Below, in pieces: positions 49,174-63,779 of a DNA stretch of 64,000 nucleotides. The translations under genes and the position numbers were made by a program. The notes under the pieces are model-generated. The model searched no databases, was not told the DNA's origin, and saw only the letters and a program-made list of their open reading frames with translations. Every line of letters begins with the position of its first letter. Position 1 is the first letter of the stretch. Source of the stretch: Warburgia ugandensis (taxonomy: Eukaryota; Streptophyta; Magnoliopsida; Canellales; Canellaceae). The DNA is taken from assembly GCA_035236585.1 (NCBI GenBank), contig CP141132.1:54811880-54875879 (forward strand), written 5' to 3'.

Positions 49174-50284
49174 AAAGGTACATGGAGTGGACTTTATGTC
49201 AAGCTTCTGTCTCAACTCCTTAGATATGTGTGCAATTACTTTGCACCTCCAAATACTCTCAGGTGAGAGTAGGAGACTTTCCTGCCAGACCACTTCTGTT
49301 CTAAAATCTCAAGGTTTAGTGGTGCTAATGGTGACCTATTGATTAGATAACAACTGATTTGACAACTTCTCCTGAGAATGGCTTAGGTAGCTTACCATAA
49401 TAAGCATGCATCTTACTCTTTTCACAATAGTCCTGTTCATTCTTTCAACTACTCTAGTGTGTTGTCGGGTATGTAGAGATATCTTCTCATGCTGAGCATC
49501 ATGTTGGTGCAATATGTCTTGAACTCCTTAGAGGTGTATTCACCTCCATTATCTGTCCTAAGACACTTCATCTTCTTTCCTATCTGTCTTTCCACCATTG
49601 CGTGGAATCTCTTGAAGTATTCGAACACTTGGTCCTTACTTTTTACAAAATATGCCCATACCCTCCTAGATGCATCATTTTGTAAATGTTATAAAGTACC
49701 ACTTAGTAACTCCACTTCCATGAGTCCACATACATTTGAGTAATACCAAATTTAATAATTCTTTTTCTTTTATTATAAGGATAATTGAACAGGACTCTAT
49801 ATTGTTTTCCAACTAAATAGTAATTGCAAGGGTTTAAGGCAATACCTTTGGTAACTTTCATGAGTTGCTTCTTTGTCAGTGTGAACAACCCTTTTTCTCC
49901 CATGTGACTATCCTGTGCCATAGATTTGGTGATGCCTCATATTCTACTACATTGAGGCTATCATTGTAAATCTTCATATGGGTCTTATATAGTGTGCAGT
50001 AAATATATTCTCATGCGACAATTATGTCACCTTTTGTTAGCTTTCAAGTGTTATTGCCAGAGTAGTTGACGTAGCCCTTCCGATCAAGGGTTGCAACTGA
50101 GATCAAGTTTAATTTAAGATCCTAGACATGCCAAACATCTTTAGCACTATTGTGCAACCAAGGTTTGTCTTAATTTGCATATCTCCAATTCCCGCTATTT
50201 TAGAGGAACTAGCATTCCCCATCTTCACAGTGCCAAAGTCACGTGCATTGTAAGAATTGAAATTTTTTTTCTAAGGAGTGGCAT
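49174..50284 (-). pseudogene. Third copia element: protease C-terminal part and integrase
   Basis: Minus strand. The frame after the solo LTR continues the protease with AKDVWHV and LKLNLISVATLDRKGY near 50160-50060. The pre-integrase region GEKGLFTLTKKQLMKVTKG and the following CNYYLVGKQYRVLF lie around 49900-49780. The integrase core has YFVKSKDQVFEYF-type sequence near 49640, DNGGEYTSKEFK at about 49545, and the end of the domain near 49290-49174 (LDIKSTPCTFV). The protein is then cut by the DNA element. The missing link to the protease start is at 52995-53085. Confidence 0.88.
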
Positions 50285-52994
50285 TGTGACGACCCGGGTT
50301 TTCCCATGCATTTTTAAATGCAATATCTAATTCCTAAGGCAAGATGCATCCCTATTTGAAAACCATTTTATAAAAACCATGCAATGCAGCGGAAAATCTT
50401 TTGTTTTAAACTCATTTTGAAAACCGCGAGTGTCATTTGCCTTCACAATAATCAATGTAGTTTTTGAAAAACTTCAGAAATCATAAATGTTTTTCCCAGG
50501 TCTATCCAGTCACAGCTCACAGCCCATCTATAATTAAATACAAATACATGTCCAAAGGGTAGAGTGTTTACTTACATGTATGATTGTCTCCTTTTGATTT
50601 ACTTGCTTGTAGCACTAACATAGGCGTCTTCTACTCGTGAATGGAGCTATCTTGAAAAATGTTAAGGATAGGGTGAGTATATACTATACTCAGTAGGAGT
50701 CTATCACTACTAGTTTTGTAATGCATGCTATGTTTAAAATCATATGCTCTTTAAAACATGTGCATGTTTGAACACTCATGTTCAATATCGATATTAAAAA
50801 CCATTGTCAAACGGGAATACTAACGACTTAAAGAATCACATAATCCAATTCAAAAGTATCATATATATCATAAACATAATAATATGCATAAGATGCTCAA
50901 CTGAATCCAACTCATGGATATCTGGTATGGTCGACCAACCTCATGTCATGCCATATGCAATGCAAGTAAATCCTCAAACCATAGGGCCCAACTATGCCCA
51001 CGACCTCGCCGTCGTGTGGTCCCCGGGTACCTGGGGACACTCCGTCATACCCTCCACGGGGCATATGACACATTGACCCAGTGCCGTGACACCAGTGGTA
51101 GCCCCCTGTACCACATGTAGTCGACGTAGGGACATGCCCTTTTTGGGTGTGGTACCCATTCCACCTAATAGTGGTAGAGGCTGGGAGGCCAACCCAGACC
51201 TCTCGGCATAGCGCCCATGAGCTTATTAGCCCAAATCATATAAGATCAAACAAGCGAAAACCTCTTTTTCAAAACCTGTCCTCTTTGGGTCCCTTACAAC
51301 TGCCTGGCCCTCACAACTGCCTACCCAGCGTCTTTTGAGCACTCCAGCATCTTTTGGTAACCCTCAAGGACATGCAATTTTTCAAGAACTTAATGCTCAC
51401 AAACCATGCAATATATGCAATTGTTTGCAAAACATATCTATGCATAATGTATTTGTCATATGCATGCTGAATTCATTTATAAGATTAAGTCATGCTAAAC
51501 AAGTCAGATAACTTAAACTTAAAACATGCGTTCTCAAAACAATCATAGGTTCTTTTTAAAAAGTCTAGTAGCGATAGAGCACCTATCTCGAAGTCTCCTG
51601 GAGTCGCATCCTTCATCAATCAACCTGTCCCTGGGTCTCATTTATAAACTCCTGGATATAAATGGATACAAGGAGTCCTTATCAATTTTGATCTATCTAG
51701 AAATTAGATTGCTAGATTTGCCTTTTAGGGTCCATGGGTTCTTGCCTAATTCATTGTCAGGCTAGATCCTATTATATGGATCTACTATTCAATATTTGAA
51801 CTTTGTAAATTGTCCTCTGATCCTAACTTTAAAGTCTCATTAGGTTTACGTGTCCCAGTTCCTAGGACACCTGTGCATCCTGGTTGAACCGCGACCGCCT
51901 CACGTGCGTACGTGCCCAAAGGCCGTGCCAGGGACTGCATTTTGCATGCGCACATGCATGCTCAAGCGACGCCCTATGACGCGCATCCTGGATGGCATCG
52001 CACGGACGCACCTTTGGTGTAGCATGGAGCATCTCAGCTCCCAGGGCACCCCGTGCATCCTGGTTGAGCCAGGACCCGTGCCCCATGTCGCACGCGCACC
52101 TGAAGGCTGCACCAGGGACAGTGTACGTACTATCGTATGCTTGGAACCCATCCCAAGGACCCTGCTCCAAGCGCATGTGGAGCATGGCGTCCCTGGGACG
52201 CCTTGTTCGTGCAGGGCCGGCTGGAAATCCGGCCAGGAAGACCGGCTGGAAAACCTGCTGGAAACACTAGATCCAGCATGGATCTAGCCTAAAAGGGGGA
52301 AGGAAAATGGAAAGGAAGGAAAAATAGCTTACCTGGGTAGCCGGAGATGGCACTACTCCCGCCTGCTTGAACCCTTGGTCGCTAGAAAACTCGAAGAAGG
52401 GGGAATCCCACATTTTCGGTGCGACTAGAGGAAGAAAAGGGGGAAAGAAGAGAGGGGAATGGGGAAATGGCCGGCCTAACTCGGGCCTGGCCGTTGCCGA
52501 AAAACGAAGGGAACTGGGTTTTTGATTCTAGCCGAAAACCCTAGCCCCAAATGACTGGAAAAACCCGTGTTTTGGAGAGGGGGAGATAGGGCTTTTATAG
52601 AGGGAAGAAGGCGGTGCCCCTCAATGGTGGTGCCGCCATTTCCCTTGGTGTTTTCTGGAGAAATCGGGAGAGGAGGGTTTCTGGAGAAATCTAGAGGAGG
52701 AAGACGACAGGGGGTGCCGTTATCAAAATGGCCCCCTGCGTTTTCTGTTTTTTTCGTTTTCTTGTTTAAATTACAGAAATGCCCCTGATCTTTAAACGTC
52801 CGTAACTTCTTCATACGAACTCCGTTTTCAGCATTCTTTGAGGCGTTGGATTCCATTTTTCGAGTAGAATCTAATGGTACCAAGTTTCCTTAAAAATTCC
52901 TTCATTTAATATTTTAAATAAGGTAAAACATTCAACATAGGTCATTTCTTATAGAATGCCTATTTCAATAGCGTAAATTGCTCAAGGTATTACA
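50285..52994 (-). mobile_element. Solo LTR, type b, inside copia protease
   Basis: 2,710 bp from TGTGACGACCCGGG to GGTATTACA with a perfect TSD, GGCAT, at 50280-50284 and 52995-52999. The left 1.28 kb matches the type a LTRs at 6021 and 58930. The right 660 bp matches the fragment at 8676-9372 instead. The middle (about 51565-52330) is GC-richer and unlike either. A minus-strand TATA box CTATAAAAGC is at 52591-52600, and a donor-like CAG|GTAAGC is at about 52330. It interrupts the third copia just after its VVDTAAYYHA protease active-site motif. Confidence 0.95.
52591..52600 (-). promoter_or_regulatory. LTR TATA box (type b)
   Basis: CTATAAAAGC on the minus strand, about 400 bp inside the LTR from its right end, the same relative place as in the type a LTRs. 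Confidence 0.65.
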
Positions 52995-53085
52995 GGCATG
53001 GTAATAAGCTGCAGTGTCTACCACCAACTCTACCTTACTATCTGCAACATGGAGGCATGTTCCTTCCTCAACTAAGGGAACTACA
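52995..53085 (-). pseudogene. Third copia element: start of protease
   Basis: The minus-strand frame reads VPLVEEGTCLHVADSKVEL and then VVDTAAYYHA, the copia protease entry block (usually VVDSGASYH). The frame ends at the GGCAT duplication. Upstream gag is missing, because CACTA sequence begins at about 53090. Confidence 0.82.
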
Positions 53086-53089
53086 ATTA

Positions 53090-54905
53090 AATGTATCAGA
53101 ATAGGTTGAAAACCTTAATGTCTTCTAGAGGAAGAAAAAAGCAATTAAATGCATATGTGACAATAACTCTAAAATTTGAAAGAAGAAGAAGTCAATATTC
53201 TTTGAACTTACTCATGAAAAGTCCCTACATTTGCACCATGTGTATGATGTTATGCAAATTGAGAAGAATTTGTAGTGAAAGCTTAATTGGTACCTTGATA
53301 TGCTAAGAAAAACAAATGATGGGCATGCAGCTTGAATGGATTTTGTAAAGATGGATTTGAAGGGACGGTTGCATCCACAAGATAGGAGCAACTAAGGAAC
53401 ATACTTGACTAAAGTAAATTATATGCTTAATAGAGAGGAGAGAATTATAGTATGTAAAATCCTTTCGAAGTCCAAAGTCCTAGACAGTTACTCTTCAAAC
53501 TTTAAAAACATTTTCTCCATGGAAGAGATGAAATTGTTAAGAATGAGTTGCACAATTGTCATGCCTTGATGCAACAACTCATGCCTATAGTAACAAGTTT
53601 GGTGTTGCTAGATAAAGGTAGATGATATATTATGAAAATTTGTTACTTATTCAATGCTTTTTGTAACAAGGTTGTGGTTTTTTCAAAATTATAAGAAATC
53701 CATGAACATCTAGTAACAACTTTATGTGAACTTGAGACAATCTTCCCACAATCCTTCTTTAATATCGTAGTATACTTAACAGCGCACCTCATTAATAAGG
53801 TCAAACTCTGTGAGCCAATTTGCATGCATTGGATGTACCTATTTGAGGGGTACGTAAAGGATATGTAAGAAATGACAACTAGCTAGACGGGTGTATAGCC
53901 AAATATTACATTGTAGAAGAAGTAGTGGAGTTTTACACAGAGTATTTATCAGGAGTAGATGCTATTATAATCCCAAGGGAAAGATATAAGTAGTTGAATT
54001 TCATGATCTCAAAGTTGGTGAACTTCTCTCTAATGATCATGTATCAACCATTGAATACAAAGAACAAGACCAAGCACACCTTTATGTCTTATAAAACAAC
54101 ATTGATGAAGTGCAGCCACACATTGAGTAAGTTGATGCTTGAGTCTCTTTCTCTATGTCTTCTTGTTTTCATATTTTCCTACAATTTATATTTATACATG
54201 TGTAAAAATTAAATAAGAATAAAAAATTTCTTTACATATCTTTATTTGTATGGTGAGAACATGGATTCCTAAAAGTGAAGTATTCACATTATGCAAAGAA
54301 ATAGAAGTGGCTACAATATGAATACTATCACACTTTCACTATTTGGCTCCATAAGAAAGTAAAATGAATTTGTTCACTTCTTATTATGTGCATACTATGT
54401 ATATGCTTACAACAATCATCCCTTAATATGCTAGTTCAAGATTAGCAAAACATTTCAAGTCATGGTATATATGAATCCTTGTGCTAAATGGTGATGCGAC
54501 CATGACCAGAAGTACTAAAGTGTGTTGGATATGTCATCAACAATTATCGCTTCCACACAAAAGGCCATGATAACTCAAAAGCATAATAGAATATTGCAGT
54601 TGGGTTTAATTGTAATTAGGTGGAACACAATAAACACAACATCAAAACTAATGTCCTTAGATTTACATTGTTGATCTTAACAAGACCCCTGATAAAAATA
54701 ATCATTTTTATTTTGATATATCAAGTAAAGCACATATTTTATGTTCAAGGTGGAAATGATAAGAGATTGTCAACTATTTTATCAACCTCCCTAATAGACT
54801 TTTATAATGAAGACGACCTAGGTGATACTATAATAGATTATCCATATATTACCAAAATACTCCCATCAATTCATGTACTTGGTGGGAATGAGGAATGTGT
54901 GTGAT
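53090..54905 (+). pseudogene. CACTA (En/Spm) TNP2-type transposase remnant, C-terminal half
   Basis: Plus strand, several frames. KKKKSIFFELTHEKS and then HHVYDVMQIEKNL lie near 53190-53275, matching the end of the TNP2 domain. ELHNCHALMQQLMPI follows at about 53545-53590. A DUF4218-like stretch comes next: LVTTLCELETIFPQSFFNIV, then YLTAHLINKVKLCEPICMHW and LFEGYVKDM (53710-53870). It continues with VVEFYTEYLSGVDAIIIP near 53920. The later part has NNYRFHTKGHDNSKA (about 54540-54585) and VKHIFYVQGGNDKR (54720-54770), as in the DUF4216-like C-terminus. Stops and frameshifts are numerous. It covers the part of the protein missing from 3479-4850 but has opposite orientation and lies 50 kb away, so it comes from a separate insertion. 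Confidence 0.9.
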
Positions 54906-55139
54906 AACAGTGAGAGGGTGCATAGGTTGAAAACAACATATATAAGGGGGCAAATGAACATGTAAATATTTGAAATATAATTGAAAGATATATAAAAATT
55001 TGCATGTGCATGTGTTATTCTTATTTATTGTACATATGCATATATGCATATATAATTATATATGATGCAAGTACATGAGGAATAGCCCAACCTGAGAATA
55101 TACGCATGTTGCATTCAGTAGGGAGTTAAAAATTTTGAG

Positions 55140-55235
55140 ATCAAAACATTTTATGACAATGTTTTTAAAGTCGATTTCAAGAAGTTGACTTTAAAAATAT
55201 GTTTTAAAGTCCATTTTAGGGAATCGAATGTGAAA
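55140..55235. repeat. CACTA-type subterminal motifs
   Basis: TTTAAAGTCGATTTCAAG and AAGTTGACTTTAAAAATA form an imperfect inverted repeat, followed by TTTTAAAGTCCATTTT. These match the motif type at 5295-5409 and probably mark the end region of the CACTA element at 53090. Confidence 0.6.
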
Positions 55236-55328
55236 ACAAAACTTGGTTATAAAAGCATGCCATTACATCTCCTTTTTTCTTATCCTTCCCATCATCAACC
55301 ATCTTGATCTAGCAGGTAGAGGGACGGT

Positions 55329-58302
<2,974 letters not shown>

Positions 58303-58365
<63 letters not shown>
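58303..58365. repeat. Compound (CA)n(CT)n microsatellite
   Basis: A CA tract starts inside the ACA terminus of the LTR and runs to about 58329, then CT to 58365. The CT part is the right half of the tract at 55332-55464. Confidence 0.95.
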
Positions 58366-58369
<4 letters not shown>

Positions 58370-58929
58370 CTGTCACCATTTTCTATTGTTTGTGGTACAA
58401 AAACATTGTAAGAAGAATAAACTCCCCATGTTGTCACCCATTTTTCTTGTTATTCATTCTGTGAGAAATATTTTTGATAAAGTTAGTTTTGTGATTGCAA
58501 ATGTTGAGGTTAAGATTTGGGTTAGATTTTCATAATTTAGACAAAAATGGAATTTATAGAGTGCTACTTGTCTCCTGAATTGACAAATTTTAAGGAACTG
58601 GAGGCGCGAAGTAGTCAGAAAAGGGGAAAAACTAAGTTCAAAGTTAGGGATTGTCATTCCCATCCAAAATTAGGATTCGATGATAAAAAATATTGTCTGA
58701 TGAAACTGTTCATAAGCTTGTTTTATCAGTTTAGATGAACCTAGAAGTTCCATTAATGATGAGACTAAAATTTAGCATAAAACCTCTAGAAAGGATGAAG
58801 GAACCCATGCCCTGTCAGGTAGGAAAGAGCTGATCAGTTGGGCATTGGCTTTGAATTACATTTTTGCAAAGGATGCAGGATTTGTATGATATTGAAGGAT
58901 TTGCATAAAGTAGTTATGAGCTGAATACT
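58366..58929. other. Spacer, nothing recognised
   Basis: 560 bp between two solo LTRs. A 63-codon plus-strand frame at 58547-58738 has no known motif. Confidence 0.5.
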
Positions 58930-61564
58930 TGTGACAACCCGGGTTTTCCCATGCATTTTTAAATGCAATATCTAATTCCTAAGGCGGGATGCATCCCTAT
59001 TTGAAAACCATTTTATAAAAACCATGCAATGTAGCGGAAAATCCTTGGTTTTAATACCCATTTTTGAAAACCCTGAGTGTCATTTGCCTTCACAATAACC
59101 AAAGTAGTTTTTGAAAAGCTTCAGAAATCATAAGTGTTTTTCCCCAGATCTATCCAATCACAGCACACAGCCCAACTATAATTAAATACAAGCACATGTC
59201 CAAAGGGTTGAGAATTTACTTACATGTATAATTGTTTCCTTTTTTTTATTCACTTGCTCGAAGCACTAACATAGATGTCCTCTACTCGTGGATGGAATTA
59301 TCCTGAAAAATGTTAAGGATAGGGTGAGTATATACTATACTCAGTAGGAGTCTATCACTACTAGTTTTGTAATGCATGAGATGTTTTAAAATCATATGCT
59401 CTTTCAAAACATGTGCATGTCTGAATACTCAAGTTCAATATCGATATAAAAATTCTTTGTCAAACTGAAATACTAATGATTTAAAGGATTACATAATCCA
59501 AAATTGAAAGTATCATATACATATATATCATAACATTATGATATGCATAAGATGCTTCATTGAATCCAACTCATGGATCTCTAGTATGGTATGGTCGACC
59601 AACCTCATATCATGCCATATGCAATGCAAATAAGTCCATAAACCATAGGGTCCAACTATGCCCACGACCTCCCCGCTATGTGGTCCCCGGGTACCTGAGG
59701 ACACAGCGTCATAGCCTCCATGGGGCATATGACACATCGACCCAGTGCCATGACACCAGTGGTAGCCCCTATACCACATGCAGTCGACGTAGGGACATGC
59801 CCTTTTTTTTGGCGTGCTACCCATTCCACTTAGTAGTGGTAGAGGCTGGGTGGCCAACCCAGACCCCTCGGCATAGCACCCACGGGCTTACTAGCCCAAA
59901 TCACATAAGATCAAATAAGCTAAAAACCTCTTTTCAAAACCTGTCCTCTTTGGGTCCCTCACAACTACCTGGCCCTCGGCACTCCAGCGTCTTTTGGCAA
60001 CCCTCAAGGACATGCAATCTTTGCAAGAACTTAATGCTCATAGATCATGCAATGTATGCAATAGTTTGCAAAACAAATCTATGCATAATGTATATACAAA
60101 ACATGTCTTATGCATAAAGCATTTGTCACATGCATACTAAACAAGTCATATACTTAAATCATGTATTTGCAAAACAATCATAATTCTTTTAAAAGAATCT
60201 AGTAGTAATAGAGCACCTACCTGTCTAGGTCGCTCTAACCCCTTTGTCCTCGTAAGCTCCTGAACATGGTTTGGGGACTCAAGGTTAGTTTGACCCATCT
60301 TTTATGGGTTTTAGAGTAGTTGGGTCTTATTACTTAGACATTAGGGGTCCATCCCTATGCCTATGGGTGTCCTAAGGTCCTAATTGGGCCTTGGTATCCT
60401 CAGTTTTCCAAAGGTCTAGTGGCCACGCGCCACCATCCTATTCTAAGGGTCATGCCCACCTTTGATTGGGCCTTGATCATGGATTTTATAGTTTGGGTGT
60501 GTCCGCTTCATCGACACGGACACAATGCCTTTTGCGGAGTCTCAATCGAAGCTCTAGATCTCAAGTTATAAGTGTTTTAGTGTCGCACGTACATAAGGGT
60601 CTCAAGAATGAAAAGACGGAATGCTAGGGCGCTGTGCGTCTGTGTCATGCGCCCCGGCTTCCTTAAGGAATGAAGAAATCCCGTAGCGCTAGCGTGCTGC
60701 GAGTCTGCGGCGTGGGCCTCAGCGAGTGTGTCTGCAGACGTGCCGGGTTTTCCCACCGTCTCTCTCTTTTGCGGGTGCGTCCCTGGACTCGCCTGTTTGG
60801 TTTTTCAAACGAGATCGACGTGTTGCGTTCTGACTGGAATGTTCCATTGTCTGGGGGACTGGGGCGTCCTCAGGACACCCTGGTTTGACCCTGTCAAACT
60901 AGTGCGGCCCAGGGAACGTTCCTGGGTCCTTGGTGAGTCTCCAAGGCTCCATTTTGCATGGTTTTTCATGCAAAAACCTAGGGAAATTGATCCTAGGACT
61001 ACTGTGAAGATGGGTTTTGAGGGATCTTGGGCATACTTGGCTCGTTGCTGGGTTTTTCTCCTTGTTTCCCCTCTAGGTCACTCCTCTACAACGGTTTTTA
61101 TTCAACCTTTTAGGCTGCCATTAGAGGCTCCCAAGAGCTCTATTTATAGAGCTATGAGAGGGTTCTGGAGGGAGCTCTTACCGCCTTTGAATGGTGGTGG
61201 AGAAACCTCCAGAATGGCTGTGATTTCACCTCCAATCACCACCGTTCTAGAACCCTCTAGGAGGTGGAAGATGAAGGGTGCCCGTATCAAAACGGGCCCC
61301 TGTGTTTTGCATCTAAATCCGTTTTTATAAAAATTACAATTTTGCCCCTGAACTTCAAAGGGCCATAACTTGCTCATTTTAACTCTATTTTGGGTGATTT
61401 TGGTCTTGTTTGATTTATTTTTCCAAGATGCATCTAATGGCACCATTTTTAGGACCAAGTTTCTGGGTTCAGTCAAGGAAAATAGTGAAATGACTAAAAT
61501 GCCCTTATCTTCAAAACTGAACTTTTCATGGGATTTTAATATTACAAAAATTGGGGTCATTACA
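58930..61564 (-). mobile_element. Solo LTR, type a (gypsy-like)
   Basis: 2,635 bp from TGTGACAACCCGGG to GGGGTCATTACA with a perfect 5-bp TSD, ATACT, at 58925-58929 and 61565-61569. It is a close copy of 6021-8675 over its whole length. The minus-strand TATA CTATAAATAG at 61140-61149, the 17-bp hairpin at 59326-59342 and the terminal GCATTT-AAATGC palindrome are all kept. A long plus-strand open frame (60728-61330) has a counterpart in the other type a copy. Confidence 0.97.
61140..61149 (-). promoter_or_regulatory. LTR TATA box
   Basis: CTATAAATAG on the minus strand, identical to 8251-8260 in the sister copy and about 415 bp from the LTR right end. Confidence 0.65.
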
Positions 61565-61569
61565 ATACT

Positions 61570-62339
61570 AAGAGGCCAGATTTTCATGAAATGGTTTTAG
61601 CTCTTTAATCATAAACACAAGTTCTTGATAATAAATCCTAGGCTTGAGATTGAATACTAACATTTGATATATGTAACTAAAGGATGATTAAATAGTAGCT
61701 GTCCAAAAATTAATTACTTTGCTTGTTCTTGTGTTATTTTTATTTATATAGTATGTATAGAATGTATGATTACTGAAGCGGTGAATGTATGATAAAATTA
61801 ATGAATAAGAAAAGTCATAACCATGAATATGTGTGCTAAGTGTTCAATTTTGGCCAAAATAACCATAGTTGGCATTTAATTAGATCATCAAACCTATCAA
61901 TTTTGCAATTTTTAGATAAAATAAGAATTTTAGCTTCAATTGATCATTCAACAGTTGATTTACTAAATTTAATGGTCAAATGATCATCAAAGCTAATCAG
62001 ATGTGTAATGTGCTGTTTAAATTATTCTAATTTGGTCTTGTGTTTTACATATCAACCATATTACAGCTTGGATAATTTAGATCAAAATTCAACTGTGTAT
62101 TGAATGGTTGGGATCAAATCAATGAACCAAATCACTCACAAGGCAAGACGGAATAGGAAACCCAAGAAAAGGAAACACCCAAAGAGAAAGGCTTAGGCTA
62201 GGCATTTCCTAACATGAAGGAAAGTGAGAGGAGAAACAAAATTAGAAGGATGAGATAGGTAGAAGAGGAATGCTTGAAAAGAGGAAGCTAAGGATGTTAT
62301 AAAAACAAAGCAAAATGTTGCAATCAAAACTCTCTCGTC
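61570..62339. other. AT-rich spacer, nothing recognised
   Basis: No coding signal. It may include the start of an Athila/Tat-like LTR ending at about 63755, but no left terminus was found. Confidence 0.45.
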
Positions 62340-62854
62340 ACCATGGATCTGCACTAGGGCTAGAGGGAGACAGCAGACCAACCACCCCCTTTCCTTCTCT
62401 TCTCCTCTTTGTTATCTATCTCTCCTACTCTCCCTCTCTGCTATCTCTCTCTATTACACACCCTCTCTTTCTCTTTTCTCTATTTCCCTTACTATCTTCC
62501 CCTGTCTTTCTCACCTGCACTCTCCCTTCTCTCTACTCTTTCACTGCCCTATTTCCCATCTCCCTCTTTGTTGCACCATCATCCCGCACCTCACTTCTCC
62601 ACTACAACTGCAAGAGACCCCTCCACTATTGACTGAAGAGGGATGCAAGGAGAAACCAACTGTAGCCCCCCTCTCTTGTCCCTTCTCACCGCTCCTCCTC
62701 ACCTTTATCTGTTATAACCTAAACCACTCCCTTCTCTGTTGTTCACTCTCTCCCTCTCTTCTCCTTCTCTCTAACGCTCTCTCTCTTTCCCTTAATCTCT
62801 CCTTAGTCAGTATAATTGCACCACCCACCTTCACCTCACCGGTCTTTTTCTCCC

Positions 62855-62922
<68 letters not shown>

Positions 62923-63000
62923 GACACTTGCCAAATGGCTCTCTCCCTCTCTTCTTCTTCTTCTTCTTCTTCTTCTCTTCTTCCCACCAAAATCCCCTAC
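62340..63000. repeat. CT-rich low-complexity region with (CT)n and (TTC)n
   Basis: Mostly pyrimidines on the plus strand, with an uninterrupted CT tract at 62858-62918 and a TTC tract at about 62950-62976. Overlapping open frames on both strands are composition artefacts. A short frame at 62935 starting MALSLSSSSSSSSSLLP looks like a transit peptide but ends after 33 codons. Confidence 0.75.
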
Positions 63001-63599
63001 TTCTCTTCTTCCCATCTCCTATCAACTTCATTGTAATCTTTCTTGGCAATTTCCTCTGTTTTTGTTTAAAACTAGTAATCTATGCCCCAAATTTAATTCC
63101 ATACGTCTCCATATTCTTATCCCAATTTTTCCTTAGCCTTGTTCTATTATTCAACTTTTGTACTGTTTTCAAATTAATCCAGGAAGTGTGTTATCCAAAT
63201 TTATTTTATTTAAGCTTAACCTAATGAATGGTCTAGCTTTCATATTAGAATTTTAATTAATCTTCATATCTTGTTCTTAGACATTTCTTAGTTGATTCAA
63301 CAGTTCTAATCTTCAATTTGAAATCTAGAGATTCAATCTAAGCTGGTCCAAAATGCAAAATCATTCTTTAAGCCACATCATTAAAATTTTAGGGAATATG
63401 TTTAAACTAGCCATTAGATCCATAATCAGAAATATTAGGGAGAGATTAATGAAGGTTGGTCAACTTTGGTGACATCAGATTTGAAGAAATTGGCTATGAT
63501 CAAGCTAGGGGAGTAGATTTGATTTGCTATTTAGTTTAATTTTTTGTCTTTTTGAATTGGGAATTCTATATTTTTCATTAGTTAAATAGATATGAATTT

Positions 63600-63755
63600 A
63601 TTTCACTATTAGTTAATTTCTTTTATTTCTTTTAATTTTTGGTTAATTAAATTGTCTTTAAACTCTATCTTTTTAAGTCGAGTCTCCGTGGGATGGACGC
63701 ATGCTTGCATAGCCTACACTACAATAGCTTGTGCACTTATGGAAAACAATGAACA
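63600..63755 (+). mobile_element. 3' end of an Athila/Tat-like gypsy LTR
   Basis: GAGTCTCCGTGGGATGGACG and then TGCTTGCATAGCCTACACTA, followed by GTGCACTTATGG, resemble the conserved end of Athila/Tat LTRs (TCCCTGTGGG-TCGAC and GTGCACTTGCGG in typical members). The LTR would end at CA near 63755, followed by a primer site. The left end is unknown. Confidence 0.65.
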
Positions 63756-63762
63756 AATTTTT

Positions 63763-63779
63763 TGTGCCAATGTCGAGGA
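63763..63779 (+). other. Decayed primer-binding site (tRNA-Asp type)
   Basis: TGTGCCAATGTCGAGGA after a T run resembles TGGCGCCGTTGCCGGGGA, the primer region of Athila/Tat elements, with several substitutions. AT-rich leader-like DNA follows to the end of the window. Confidence 0.55.

Noticed and set aside
62935..63036. Possible chloroplast transit peptide, MALSLSSSSSSSSSLLP
   Set aside because: It stops after 33 codons in low-complexity DNA, no convincing downstream exon is visible, and the region probably belongs to an LTR. A GTAATC donor after the 32nd codon is weak.
62315..63224. Several overlapping open frames on both strands
   Set aside because: They are composition artefacts of CT and TTC tracts.
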